Below the pieces are notes generated by a model. That model had not been told where the DNA came from, did not search any database, and saw nothing but the letters and a program-made list of their open reading frames with translations. A DNA stretch of 64,000 nt from Streptomyces lichenis (GTDB lineage Bacteria > Actinomycetota > Actinomycetes > Streptomycetales > Streptomycetaceae), in the NCBI RefSeq assembly GCF_023218175.1, contig NZ_JALPTH010000015.1:62001-126000 (forward strand), written 5' to 3'. Position numbers and translations under genes: made by a program. Numbering within the stretch: position 1 is the first letter of the stretch; the number at the start of each line of letters is the position of its first letter. Below are positions 39,087 to 47,491 of the stretch, in pieces.

Positions 39087-40264
39087 CAGAGGGACGCCTC
39101 CAGCTCGGCCTCGATCTTGTCGATCAGGCGCTCCTGGACGTCGGGCACGCCGATCTGCTGGACCAGTTCGGCGAAGAAGCCGCGGACGACGAGGCGGCGG
39201 GCCTCGGCGGCCGGGATGCCGCGGGCCATCAGGTAGAACAGCTGCTCGTCGTCGAAGCGGCCGGTGGCCGAGGCGTGGCCGGCGCCGGCGATCTCGCCGG
39301 TCTCGATCTCCAGGTTGGGCACGGAGTCGACGCGGGCGCCGTCGGTGAGGACCAGGTTGCGGTTGAGCTCGTAGGTGTCGGTGCCCTCGGCGGCGGCCCG
39401 GATGAGCACGTCGCCGATCCACACCGCGTGCGCCGCCTCGCCCTGCAGCGCGCCCTTGTAGGCGACGTTGGAGGTGTTGTGCGGCTTGTTGTGGTCGACC
39501 AGCAGGCGGTGCTCGTGGTGCTGGGCCCTGTCGGTGAAGTACAGGCCGAACAGCTGGGCCTCGCCGCCGGTGGCCGCGTAGGTGACCCGCGGGTGGAGTC
39601 GGACCAGGTCGCCGCCGAAGGTGACGATGACGGACTTGAAGGAGGCGTCCCGGCCGACCAGCGCGTTGTGCTGGCCGACGTGGACGGCCTTCTCGTCCCA
39701 GTCCTGGATGGAGACCACGGTGAGCTTGGCGCCGTCGCCGATCAGGTAGTCGACGTTGGCGGCGAGCACGCCGGTGCCGGTGTGGTCGATGACCACGACG
39801 GCCTCGGCGAAGGCGCCGAGCTCGATGACCTGGTGGCCGTAGGCGGTCTCGCCGGTGCCCTGGACGGAGATCCGGATCGGCTCGGTGAGCACGGTCTCCT
39901 TGGGCACGGTGATGACGGAGGCCTTCTCGACGGCGGAGTAGGCCTGGGCGGCGACCCGGTCCACCGGGGTGCCGGCCTTGCCGAGGCGGGCGTCGCCGGC
40001 CCCGACGGTCTCCACGGTGACGCCCTCGGGGGCCTCCACCTCGACGCGGACGCCGTCGCGGACGGCGATGGCGGTGCCGTCGTGCAGTCCGCGCAGCCGC
40101 TCCAGCGGGGTGAACCGCCACTCCTCCTCGCGGCCGTGCGGGACGGGGAAGTCCGCGACGTCGAAGGAGGGGGGCGCGCTCATGCGCGTGGCGACGGTGG
40201 ACTCGGCGGCCACCGCGATCGAACCGGCGGTGGTGGAGCCCACCGGGATTGAAGCCTCAGCCAT
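39086..40264 (-). CDS. sufD: SUF scaffold subunit SufD
   Basis: 392 residues from the ATG at 40264. The N-terminal helical part (HGREEEWRFTPLERLRGLHD, about 44-63) leads into a right-handed parallel beta helix with SIQDWDEKAVHVGQHNALVG, VTFGGDLVRLHPRVTYAATG, EHRLLVDHNKPHNTSNVAYKGAL in pieces and NLEIETGEIAGAGHASATGRFDDEQLFYLMARGI in pieces, the SufBD core. The C-terminal AEARRLVVRGFFAELVQQI also occurs in SufB. It forms SufB-SufC2-SufD, where clusters are assembled. Confidence 0.96.
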   Translation of the reverse strand: MAEASIPVGSTTAGSIAVAAESTVATRMSAPPSFDVADFPVPHGREEEWRFTPLERLRGLHDGTAIAVRDGVRVEVEAPEGVTVETVGAGDARLGKAGTPVDRVAAQAYSAVEKASVITVPKETVLTEPIRISVQGTGETAYGHQVIELGAFAEAVVVIDHTGTGVLAANVDYLIGDGAKLTVVSIQDWDEKAVHVGQHNALVGRDASFKSVIVTFGGDLVRLHPRVTYAATGGEAQLFGLYFTDRAQHHEHRLLVDHNKPHNTSNVAYKGALQGEAAHAVWIGDVLIRAAAEGTDTYELNRNLVLTDGARVDSVPNLEIETGEIAGAGHASATGRFDDEQLFYLMARGIPAAEARRLVVRGFFAELVQQIGVPDVQERLIDKIEAELEASL

Positions 40265-40390
40265 GGCTGTCGTGTTGCTCTCTTCCTGCGTAGCCGCGTC
40301 GCCGCGGAACTGGTCGGGGCGACGCGTGCGGTGTACGGGGACGGGGGCCGGCGGGCGGCATGGGCGCCGCCCGCCGCGGCGGCCGGCGGG

Positions 40391-41806
40391 TCAGCCGACC
40401 GAGCCCTCCATCTGCAGCTCGATCAGCCGGTTGAGCTCCAGGGCGTACTCCATGGGCAGCTCCTTGGCGATCGGCTCGACGAAGCCGCGCACGATCATCG
40501 CCATCGCCTCGAACTCGGAGAGGCCGCGGCTCATCAGGTAGAAGAGCTGGTCCTCGGAGACCTTGGAGACGGTGGCCTCGTGGCCCATGGAGACGTCGTC
40601 CTCGCGGACGTCGACGTAGGGGTAGGTGTCCGAGCGGGAGACGGTGTCCACCAGCAGCGCGTCGCACAGCACGTTGGACTTGGCGCCGGGGGCGCCCTCG
40701 CCGATCTCGATCAGGCCGCGGTAGGAGGTGCGGCCGCCGCCCCGGGCCACCGACTTGGAGACGATGTTGGAGGAGGTGTTCGGCGCCATGTGGACCATCT
40801 TGGCGCCGGCGTCCTGGTGCTGGCCCTCGCCCGCGAAGGCGATGGACAGGGTCTCGCCCTTGGCGTGCTCGCCCATCAGGTAGACGGCCGGGTACTTCAT
40901 GGTCACCTTGGAGCCGATGTTGCCGTCGACCCACTCCATGGTGGCGCCCTCGTAGGCGACGGCGCGCTTGGTGACCAGGTTGTAGACGTTGTTCGACCAG
41001 TTCTGGATGGTCGTGTAGCGGCAGCGGCCGCCCTTCTTGACGATGATCTCCACCACCGCGCTGTGCAGCGAGTCGGAGGAGTAGATCGGGGCGGTGCAGC
41101 CCTCGACGTAGTGGACGTAGGCGTCCTCGTCGACGATGATCAGCGTCCGCTCGAACTGGCCCATGTTCTCGGTGTTGATCCGGAAGTAGGCCTGGAGCGG
41201 GATGTCCACGTGCACGCCCTTCGGCACGTAGATGAAGGAGCCGCCGGACCACACCGCGGTGTTCAGCGAGGCGAACTTGTTGTCGCCGACCGGGATGACG
41301 GTGCCGAAGTACTCCTGGAAGAGCTCCGGGTGCTCCTTCAGCGCGGTGTCGGTGTCCAGGAAGATGACGCCCTGGGCCTCCAGGTCCTCGCGGATCTGGT
41401 GGTAGACGACCTCGGACTCGTACTGGGCGGCGACGCCGGCGACCAGGCGCTGCTTCTCCGCCTCGGGGATGCCGAGCTTGTCGTAGGTGTTCTTGATGTC
41501 CTCGGGCAGGTCCTCCCAGGAGGCGGCCTGCGCCTCGGTGGACCGCACGAAGTACTTGATGTTGTCGAAGTCGATGCCCGACAGGTCGGAGCCCCAGCTC
41601 GGCATGGGCTTCTTGTCGAAGAGGCGCAGACCCTTCAGCCGCAGCTTCAGCATCCACTCGGGCTCGTTCTTCTTGCCGGAGATGTCGCGGACGACAGCCT
41701 CGGAGAGTCCGCGCTTGGCGGCGGCACCGGCCGCGTCCGAGTCGGCCCAGCCGTACTCGTACCGACCCAGGCCCTCAAGCTCGGGGTGGCTGATCTCGGT
41801 GGTCAT
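40391..41806 (-). CDS. sufB: SUF scaffold subunit SufB
   Basis: 471 residues from the ATG at 41806 (GGGAGGAA upstream), coupled by ATGA to sufR. It is strongly conserved: RYEYGWADSD, VVRDISGKKNEPEWML, DLSGIDFDNIKYFVRST, GTVIPVGDNKFASLNTAVWS, YVPKGVHVDIPLQAYFRIN, YVEGCTAPIYSSDSLHSAVV (Cys of the cluster site), GGRTSYRGLIEI and LSEFEAMAMIVRGFVEPIAK. It builds nascent Fe-S clusters with SufC and SufD. The gap of 126 bases to sufD shows no terminator, so the operon continues. Confidence 0.97.
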   Translation of the reverse strand: MTTEISHPELEGLGRYEYGWADSDAAGAAAKRGLSEAVVRDISGKKNEPEWMLKLRLKGLRLFDKKPMPSWGSDLSGIDFDNIKYFVRSTEAQAASWEDLPEDIKNTYDKLGIPEAEKQRLVAGVAAQYESEVVYHQIREDLEAQGVIFLDTDTALKEHPELFQEYFGTVIPVGDNKFASLNTAVWSGGSFIYVPKGVHVDIPLQAYFRINTENMGQFERTLIIVDEDAYVHYVEGCTAPIYSSDSLHSAVVEIIVKKGGRCRYTTIQNWSNNVYNLVTKRAVAYEGATMEWVDGNIGSKVTMKYPAVYLMGEHAKGETLSIAFAGEGQHQDAGAKMVHMAPNTSSNIVSKSVARGGGRTSYRGLIEIGEGAPGAKSNVLCDALLVDTVSRSDTYPYVDVREDDVSMGHEATVSKVSEDQLFYLMSRGLSEFEAMAMIVRGFVEPIAKELPMEYALELNRLIELQMEGSVG

Positions 41807-42606
41807 GCGGGGTTCCTCCCGGCCGTGCTGGCAGATGCGGATGCAATGCGTGATGTCGTGCGTGGTGCGGTGCTCGGTGCGGATGGTGCGGCTCTGGTGG
41901 CGGCCTCGTCCTCGGCCGCGGTCGGCGCGGTGTGCGGGATGTACGTGGTGCACACCCCGTCGCCGTGCGCGATGGTGGCCAGCCGCTGGACATGGGTGCC
42001 GAGGAGGCGGGAGAAGACCTCGGTCTCCGCCTCGCACAGCTGCGGGTACTCCCCGGCGACATGGGCCACCGGGCAGTGGTGCTGGCACAGCTGCTGCCCG
42101 ACCGGCGCCGTGCGCGCGGTGGCAGCGTACCCGTCCTCGGTGAGCGCCTTGGCGAGCGCGGCGGCGCGCTCCTGGGGCGGGGCCGCCTCGACGGCCTCCC
42201 GGTAGCGCTCCGCCTGGGACTCGACGCGGTCCCGGGCGAAGGCGGCCACGGCCGCCTCGCCGCCGGCGTTCTGCTCGATCCAGCGCAGGGCGTCCACCGC
42301 GAGCGCGTCGTAGGACTGGTCGAAGGCGTCCCGGCCGCAGTCGGTCAGCGCGAACACCTTGGCCGGCCGGCCGCGGGTGCGGGCGCCGTAGACCCGCTGC
42401 TCGCGCGGGGCGACGGTGCCGTCCGCGACGAGCGCGTCGAGGTGGCGCCGGACGGCGGCCTGGGTGAGCCCGAGCCGCTGGGCCAGCTCCGCCACGGTGG
42501 ACGGGCCGTGGTCCAGCACGGAGCGCACGACGCGGTTGCGGGTGGACCGCTCACCGGTCGTGATCTCCTCCGCTGGCGCCGCGGAAGCCTCACCGACGTT
42601 TTTCAC
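41803..42606 (-). CDS. sufR: Fe-S-sensing ArsR/MarR-like repressor SufR
   Basis: 267 residues if it starts at GTG 42606 (VKNVGEAS); a TTG at 42642 is in frame but overlaps the promoter. The N-terminal winged helix is RNRVVRSVLDHGPSTVAELA with QRLGLTQAAVRRHLDALVAD and the basic wing VYGARTRGRPAKVFALT. The C-terminal part carries the cluster ligands in LCQHHCPVAHVAGEYPQLCEAE in pieces (Cys174, Cys178, Cys191), the SufR pattern. It senses its Fe-S cluster and represses the suf operon, which it heads. The CAAC-N6-GTTG operator overlaps its start. Confidence 0.94.
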   Translation of the reverse strand: MKNVGEASAAPAEEITTGERSTRNRVVRSVLDHGPSTVAELAQRLGLTQAAVRRHLDALVADGTVAPREQRVYGARTRGRPAKVFALTDCGRDAFDQSYDALAVDALRWIEQNAGGEAAVAAFARDRVESQAERYREAVEAAPPQERAAALAKALTEDGYAATARTAPVGQQLCQHHCPVAHVAGEYPQLCEAETEVFSRLLGTHVQRLATIAHGDGVCTTYIPHTAPTAAEDEAATRAAPSAPSTAPRTTSRIASASASTAGRNPA

Positions 42607-42642
42607 AACGCCATTGTTGCGTAATTCGCGGGGACGTGACAA
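42606..42642 (-). promoter_or_regulatory. suf operon promoter with SufR operator CAAC-N6-GTTG
   Basis: The perfect 14-bp palindrome CAACGCCATTGTTG spans 42606-42619. On the minus strand TTGTCA (42642-42637) and AACAAT (42618-42613), 18 bases apart, form a usable -35/-10 pair. The transcription start would then fall at about 42606, the first base of the GTG, so the mRNA may be leaderless. I recall a CAAC-N6-GTTG site reported for Streptomyces SufR; the spacing here is exact. Confidence 0.75.
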
Positions 42643-42858
42643 GCCGCACAGGGATCATCGTGCGGTGGAGTGCGTCACTAAGGGAAACCTAACCTGACCT
42701 GCGGAAACGATCACCTGGGCGCATTCTCGCAGGCCGGAGGCGGTGCCCGGTTTGCCCCGGTCGGGTGATCGGGGGCAGGGCCGGGTGGACCTGCGCACGG
42801 CCTTCCGAGCACCGCCCCGCCCTCTTCGCCGCCCCTCCCGCCTCCTTAGACTTCCGGC

Positions 42859-43785
42859 ATGCGATACGAGTCCGTCGTCCAGGTCCGGGGCCTGGTCAAG
42901 CGGTACGGGTCGAAGACCGCGGTGGACGGCCTCGACCTCGACGTCCGGGCGGGCACCGTGACCGCCGTGCTGGGGCCCAACGGGGCCGGCAAGACCACCA
43001 CCGTGGAGACCTGCGAGGGCTACCGACGCCCGGACGCCGGCACCGTCCGGGTGCTCGGCCTCGACCCGGTGGCCGACGCCGCCCGGCTGCGCCCCCGGGT
43101 CGGGGTGATGCTCCAGTCCGGCGGCGTCTACTCCGGCGCCCGGGCCGAGGAGATGCTGCGCCACATGGCGAGGCTGCACGCCCATCCGCTGGACGTGGAC
43201 GCGCTGATCGAGCGCCTGGGCCTCGGCTCCTGCGGGCGCACCAGCTACCGCCGGCTCTCCGGCGGCCAGCAGCAGCGGCTCGCCCTGGCCATGGCCGTGG
43301 TCGGCCGCCCCGAGCTGGTCTTCCTGGACGAGCCCACCGCCGGTCTTGACCCGCAGGCCCGCCGGGCCACCTGGGAGCTGGTCCGCGAACTGCGCGCCGA
43401 CGGCGTCACCACCGTGCTGACCACGCACTTCATGGACGAGGCCGAGCAACTGGCGGATCAGGTGGCGATCATCGACGCGGGCCGGGTGATCGCCCAGGGC
43501 TCCCCCGAGGAGCTGTGCCGGGGCGGCGCCGAGAACACCCTGCGCTTCACCGGCCGCCCCGGTCTCGACCTGGGCGCCCTGCTCACGGCGCTGCCCGACG
43601 GCACCGCCGCCGCCGAGCTGAGCCCCGGCGTGTACCGGGTCTCCGGCACCATCGACCCCCAGCTGCTGGCCACCGTCACCTCCTGGTGCGCCCAGGCCGG
43701 GGTCATGCCGGACGCCCTCTCGGTGGAGCGGCACACCCTGGAGGACGTCTTCCTGGAACTGACGGGCAAGGAGCTGCGGTCGTGA
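42859..43785 (+). CDS. ABC exporter ATP-binding protein (DrrA/ABC-2 type)
   Basis: 308 residues. Walker A GPNGAGKTT (39-47), the Q-loop region GVMLQSGGVYSG, signature RLSGGQQQRLALAMAV, Walker B VFLDEPTAGLDP, and the switch His in VLTTHFMDEAEQLAD. A C-terminal extension of about 85 residues (NTLRFTGRPGLDL onward) ends HTLEDVFLELTGKELR, typical of CcmA/DrrA-type exporters. TAGACT (42847-42852) lies six bases before the ATG and there is no ribosome site, so the mRNA may be leaderless. The gene overlaps its permease by GTGA. The substrate is unknown. Confidence 0.93.
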   Translation: MRYESVVQVRGLVKRYGSKTAVDGLDLDVRAGTVTAVLGPNGAGKTTTVETCEGYRRPDAGTVRVLGLDPVADAARLRPRVGVMLQSGGVYSGARAEEMLRHMARLHAHPLDVDALIERLGLGSCGRTSYRRLSGGQQQRLALAMAVVGRPELVFLDEPTAGLDPQARRATWELVRELRADGVTTVLTTHFMDEAEQLADQVAIIDAGRVIAQGSPEELCRGGAENTLRFTGRPGLDLGALLTALPDGTAAAELSPGVYRVSGTIDPQLLATVTSWCAQAGVMPDALSVERHTLEDVFLELTGKELRS

Positions 43786-44606
43786 GCGGTGGTACGGAGA
43801 AGGCTTCCGGCGGTACGGGTACGAGCGGGGGAGCCGGTACGGGCACGGGTGCCTTCGCGCCCCGGCCGGGCGCGGCCCCGGTCGGCCGGATGATCGCCGC
43901 GCAGGCCGCGCTGGAGACCCGGATGCTGCTGCGCAACGGCGAGCAGCTGCTGCTCACCGTCGTCATCCCCACCCTGCTGCTGGTGCTGTTCTCCACCGTG
44001 GACATCGTGGACACCGGTTCGGGTGAACCGGTGGACTTCCTGGCCCCCGGGGTGCTGGCGCTCGCGGTGATGTCCACCGCCTTCACCGGGCAGGCCATCG
44101 CCACCGGCTTCGAACGGCGCTACGGGGTGCTCAAGCGACTGGGCGCCTCCCCGCTGCCCCGCTGGGGCCTGATGACCGCCAAGACGCTGGCGGTGCTGGT
44201 CACCGAGGTGCTCCAGGTGCTGCTCCTTGCGGCCATCGCCCTGGCGCTGGGCTGGTCCCCGCACGGCAACCCCCTCGCCGTACTCCTGCTGCTGGGCCTC
44301 GGCACCGCCGCGTTCTCCGGGCTGGGGCTGCTGATGGCGGGCACCCTGCGGGCCGAGGCCACGCTCGCCGCCGCCAACCTGGTCTTCCTGCTGCTGCTGG
44401 TCGGCGGCGGGGTGATCGTGCCGCTGGAGAAGTTCCCCGGCGGGGTGCGCGCGGTGCTGGAGCTGCTGCCGATCTCGGCGCTGTCGGACGGGCTGCGGGA
44501 GGTGCTCCGGCAGGGGGCCGCCCTGCCGCTGGGCGCGCTCGCGGTGCTGGCGGTGTGGGCGGTGCTCTCGCTGGGCGCGGCGGCCCGCTTCTTCCGCTGG
44601 GAGTAG
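43782..44606 (+). CDS. ABC-2 type exporter permease
   Basis: 274 residues from GTG 43782, which overlaps the ATPase stop. A Gly/Thr-rich tail of about 30 residues precedes RMIAAQAALETRMLLRNGEQ and six hydrophobic segments: LLLTVVIPTLLLVLFSTV, FLAPGVLALAVMSTAFTGQA, LAVLVTEVLQVLLLAAIALA, AVLLLLGLGTAAFSGLGLLM, LAAANLVFLLLLVGGGVIVP and LGALAVLAVWAVLSLGAA. This is an ABC2_membrane/DrrB-like permease. It works with the preceding ATPase. Adjacent Fe-S and heme genes do not by themselves define its substrate. Confidence 0.92.
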   Translation: MSGGTEKASGGTGTSGGAGTGTGAFAPRPGAAPVGRMIAAQAALETRMLLRNGEQLLLTVVIPTLLLVLFSTVDIVDTGSGEPVDFLAPGVLALAVMSTAFTGQAIATGFERRYGVLKRLGASPLPRWGLMTAKTLAVLVTEVLQVLLLAAIALALGWSPHGNPLAVLLLLGLGTAAFSGLGLLMAGTLRAEATLAAANLVFLLLLVGGGVIVPLEKFPGGVRAVLELLPISALSDGLREVLRQGAALPLGALAVLAVWAVLSLGAAARFFRWE

Positions 44607-44691
44607 GCCGTACCGGACTGGGAGGAAGCTCACCCTCCCGGGCCGACCCCCTCGTGAATCCATGCACAAGCGGCGGCCTACCATGGGGCGC

Positions 44692-45660
44692 GTGCTGACC
44701 CCCCTCGCCTTCATCGCCCAGCGCTGGACCCCGTCCCCCCGCGCGCTCCGGCGCGCCGCGCTCTCCGCCGTCGTGATGAGCGTGCTCATCATCGTCACCG
44801 GCGGGGCGGTCCGGCTGACCGGCTCGGGCCTCGGCTGCGACACCTGGCCCAAGTGCACCGACGACAGCCTGTTCGCGACGCCCGCGCAGGGTCTGAACGG
44901 GGCGATCGAGTTCGGCAACCGGATGCTGACCTATGTGCTGTGCGCGGCGGTCGGCTGGGCCATCATCGCCGCGCGCTCGGCCAAGCCCCGCAGGCGGCAG
45001 CTGTCCCGGCTCGGCTGGGCGCAGTTCTTCGTGGTCATGGGCAACGCGGTGCTCGGCGGGATCACCGTCTGGATGGGGCTCAACCCCTGGACCGTGGCCG
45101 GGCACTTCCTGCTGGCCAATGTGCTGCTGACGGTCGCCACGATCACCTGGGTGCGGACCGGCGAGGGCGACGCCCCGGCCCGGCCGCGGGTGCCCAGGCC
45201 GGTACGGAGGCTGGCGCAGGTGCTGGTCGCGGTGACCGCCGTACTGGTGGTCGCCGGCACCACGGTCACCGGGTCGGGCAAGCACGCGGGCGACAGCAGC
45301 GACGTCCCCCGGATGCCGTTCGACTTCGTGGCCGCGGCCCATGTGCACGCGATCACCGCCTGGGTGGTGTGCGCGCTGGCGGTCGCCGTCTTCGTGGCGC
45401 TGAAGGTGGTGGACGCCCCGGACGACACCCGGGCCCGCGCCCGGGACCTGCTGCTGGTGCTGCTGGCCCAGGGCGTCATCGGCTATGTCCAGTTCTTCAC
45501 CGGGGTGCCGGAGATCCTGGTCGGTCTGCACATGCTGGGCTCGGCGCTGCTGTGGATCGCGGTGCTGCGGCTCTTCCTGAGCCTGCGCGAGCGCCCGGTG
45601 GCCGCGCCCGGCGCCGTACCGGCCCCCGCGCGGCAGGAGCAGGCCCCGGCCCCCGCCTGA
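44692..45660 (+). CDS. ctaA: Heme A synthase CtaA (COX15)
   Basis: 322 residues from GTG 44692. TACCAT lies seven bases before it, suggesting a leaderless start; ATG 44662 and 44683 are in-frame alternatives. It is an integral membrane enzyme that oxidises heme O to heme A for aa3-type oxidase. Eight hydrophobic segments are visible, with the first loop GGAVRLTGSGLGCDTWPKC carrying the paired Cys of the family. Haem ligand regions are in IEFGNRMLTYV, VAGHFLLANVLL, AAAHVHAITAWVV and LVGLHMLGSALLW. A C-terminal Pro/Ala tail follows. A strong hairpin ends the gene. Confidence 0.95.
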   Translation: MLTPLAFIAQRWTPSPRALRRAALSAVVMSVLIIVTGGAVRLTGSGLGCDTWPKCTDDSLFATPAQGLNGAIEFGNRMLTYVLCAAVGWAIIAARSAKPRRRQLSRLGWAQFFVVMGNAVLGGITVWMGLNPWTVAGHFLLANVLLTVATITWVRTGEGDAPARPRVPRPVRRLAQVLVAVTAVLVVAGTTVTGSGKHAGDSSDVPRMPFDFVAAAHVHAITAWVVCALAVAVFVALKVVDAPDDTRARARDLLLVLLAQGVIGYVQFFTGVPEILVGLHMLGSALLWIAVLRLFLSLRERPVAAPGAVPAPARQEQAPAPA

Positions 45661-45672
45661 GCGGAGATCGGC

Positions 45673-45712
45673 GAAGGGCCCGGCCCCACCATCCGGTGGC
45701 GCCGGGCCCTTC
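45673..45712. terminator. Hairpin between ctaA and the convergent anti-sigma gene
   Basis: Perfect 12-bp arms GAAGGGCCCGGC (45673-45684) and GCCGGGCCCTTC (45701-45712), followed by a T/C-rich stretch (TTCCTTCC). Usable from both sides. Confidence 0.85.
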
Positions 45713-45751
45713 TTCCTTCCGTCAGGCTTCCGTCAGAGGGTCGTCACCGGG

Positions 45752-46774
45752 TCAGTTGGGGCGGTCCCCCACCTTGCCGACCACTCCGCGCTCCTGGATG
45801 GCGATGGCGTCCAGCAGGGTGCCCTTGGGTCCCATCGGGGTGTCCCGGACCAGGTAGGTGCGGCTGCCGAGGAGGGTGTAGTCCTTGTCGAAGACCCACT
45901 CCGTGCGCTCACCATTGCGGCTGTCGCGGACGATGCCGATTCCGTGGCGGCCGGTGGCGTCGGTGGCGTCCGGCGCCGAGCGCACTCCGGGGATGAGGGC
46001 GGTGGCGCGGTAGAGCATGGCAGCCGTCTCGGGCGGCATGAGCTTCGCGCAGACCAGGGCGCCGATCTCCTCGAAGACAGCCTGGTCCCGGTCCTCGCTC
46101 CGCTGCACCCGGGGCAGCTCGCGCAGCCGCTTCAGCAGCTCCTCCGGGTCGTTGGGCAGCTCGGCGAGCCAGCGGTAGGTGGGCCGGTCGAACCCGGGCG
46201 CGGTGCCTCCGGCCGCCTGCGCCTCCACCTCGCCGTTCAGCTGGGTGATCTCGCCGTTTTCCCGGGTGTATCCGATCTTCCTGACCTTGCCGGGCCGCTG
46301 CGGGAACCATGCCTCCCACTGGTGCAGTGGTTCGAGGACCGGCTTGCCGCTGGTGAGATCCGCGGCGCGGACCATGCCACGGACGTACACGAAGTCGTTC
46401 TCGCCCACCGGCTCGGCGTCCATGGCGAGCGCCACCGTGGAGGCCCGGTCGAGCACCAGCTCGGCCGCCGGGGTCCCGGTGGCCGCCTTCGCCTCCAGGG
46501 TGCCGGGGCCGGTCGGCGCCGGGCCGAGGGCGAGGACGGCGGCCAGCGCGCCGGCCACGGCGAGGCCGGCGGCGGGCAGCAGCACGGCGGGGCGGCGCAG
46601 CACCGGCCGCCGGGCGGGGGCCGGGGCGGTCGCGTTCCGCTGGTCCTGGTCGATCAGTCGCATCAGACGTTCCTTGTGCAGGTCGTGGGCCCGCTGGGGG
46701 AGGTCCGGCGCGATCGGCTCGGGCAGCAGCCGGGCCAGTTCCTTGATCTCGAAGGAGTCAGGGGTGTCGTTCAC
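45752..46774 (-). CDS. CU044_5270-type membrane protein, probable anti-sigma partner of the ECF sigma factor
   Basis: 340 residues from GTG 46774 (GGGAGGA upstream), overlapping the sigma stop by GTGA. A cytoplasmic N-terminal part (FEIKELARLLPEPIAPDLPQ with RAHDLHKERLMRLIDQD, about 9-45) is followed by one membrane segment (about 62-86, VLLPAAGLAVAGALAAVLAL). A large outer domain follows with FVYVRGMVRAADL, HQWEAWFPQRPGKVRKIGYT and TAAMLYRATALIPGV. This layout is that of the CU044_5270 family, always found just after an ECF sigma gene in actinobacteria. The N terminus probably holds the sigma factor. The signal sensed outside is unknown. Confidence 0.85.
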   Translation of the reverse strand: MNDTPDSFEIKELARLLPEPIAPDLPQRAHDLHKERLMRLIDQDQRNATAPAPARRPVLRRPAVLLPAAGLAVAGALAAVLALGPAPTGPGTLEAKAATGTPAAELVLDRASTVALAMDAEPVGENDFVYVRGMVRAADLTSGKPVLEPLHQWEAWFPQRPGKVRKIGYTRENGEITQLNGEVEAQAAGGTAPGFDRPTYRWLAELPNDPEELLKRLRELPRVQRSEDRDQAVFEEIGALVCAKLMPPETAAMLYRATALIPGVRSAPDATDATGRHGIGIVRDSRNGERTEWVFDKDYTLLGSRTYLVRDTPMGPKGTLLDAIAIQERGVVGKVGDRPN

Positions 46775-47418
46775 GCGGGTTCCTCCCGTACGGACAGGGC
46801 GGCGAGTGCGGCCCTGTCGATGTCCTCTCCGCGGGCCCGGCCCGGTTCCGATTTCTCCGTCGTCTCCTCGGCGAGTTTCCGCAGCCGGGTGCGGGCCCGG
46901 GAGAGCCGGGAGCGCACGGTGCCGACCGGGACGTCCAGGGCCTCGGCGGCCTGCCGGTAGTCGAGCCCGGACCAGACGCAGAGCACCAGCACCTCGCGTT
47001 CGGCGGGGCGCAGCCGGCCCAGGGCGCGGTGTACGGCGGCGAGGCGCCGCTCGTCGTCCAGCCGCCCGGCGGTCTCGGCGGCGAAGTCGGCGACCGGGGG
47101 CGGGGGCGGCTGGCGGGAGAGGAAGGCGAGCCGTCTGCGCAGCCCGCGGTTGGCGTTGCGGGCCTTGTGGGTGGCGATGCCGAGCAGCCACGGCAGCAGG
47201 GGCCCGCCGTCCGGGTCCAGCCGTTCCCGGCCGCGCCAGGCGGCCAGGAAGGTGTCCGACATGACCTCTTCGGCGGTGGACCAGTCGCCGGTCAGTCGCA
47301 GGGCGTAGTGGTAGACGGCCCGCGCGTGCTCCTCGTACAGCTCGGCGAACGCGGTGCGTTCGCCGGCGAGGATGCGGGCGCGCAGGCCGCCGCCGTCGTC
47401 GTGTTCGGTGTGGCTCAC
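46771..47418 (-). CDS. ECF-type RNA polymerase sigma factor
   Basis: 215 residues from GTG 47418. Region 2: AFAELYEEHARAVYHYALRL with TGDWSTAEEVMSDTFLAAWR (about 23-65). A short linker with a Pro run (RQPPPPPVADFA, about 101-112) precedes region 4: ALGRLRPAEREVLVLCVWSG with LDYRQAAEALDVPVGTVRSRLSRARTRL in pieces (about 130-180). It has two sigma domains only, as in ECF factors. It is co-transcribed with the membrane protein above, its likely regulator. Target genes are not evident. Confidence 0.92.
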   Translation of the reverse strand: MSHTEHDDGGGLRARILAGERTAFAELYEEHARAVYHYALRLTGDWSTAEEVMSDTFLAAWRGRERLDPDGGPLLPWLLGIATHKARNANRGLRRRLAFLSRQPPPPPVADFAAETAGRLDDERRLAAVHRALGRLRPAEREVLVLCVWSGLDYRQAAEALDVPVGTVRSRLSRARTRLRKLAEETTEKSEPGRARGEDIDRAALAALSVREEPA

Positions 47419-47491
47419 ACCCGTGCTCTCTCCGGCGCCGGGGCGGGGTTCCTATGACCCGCGCCACACCGGTACGAGCCGGGGTCTGCGA

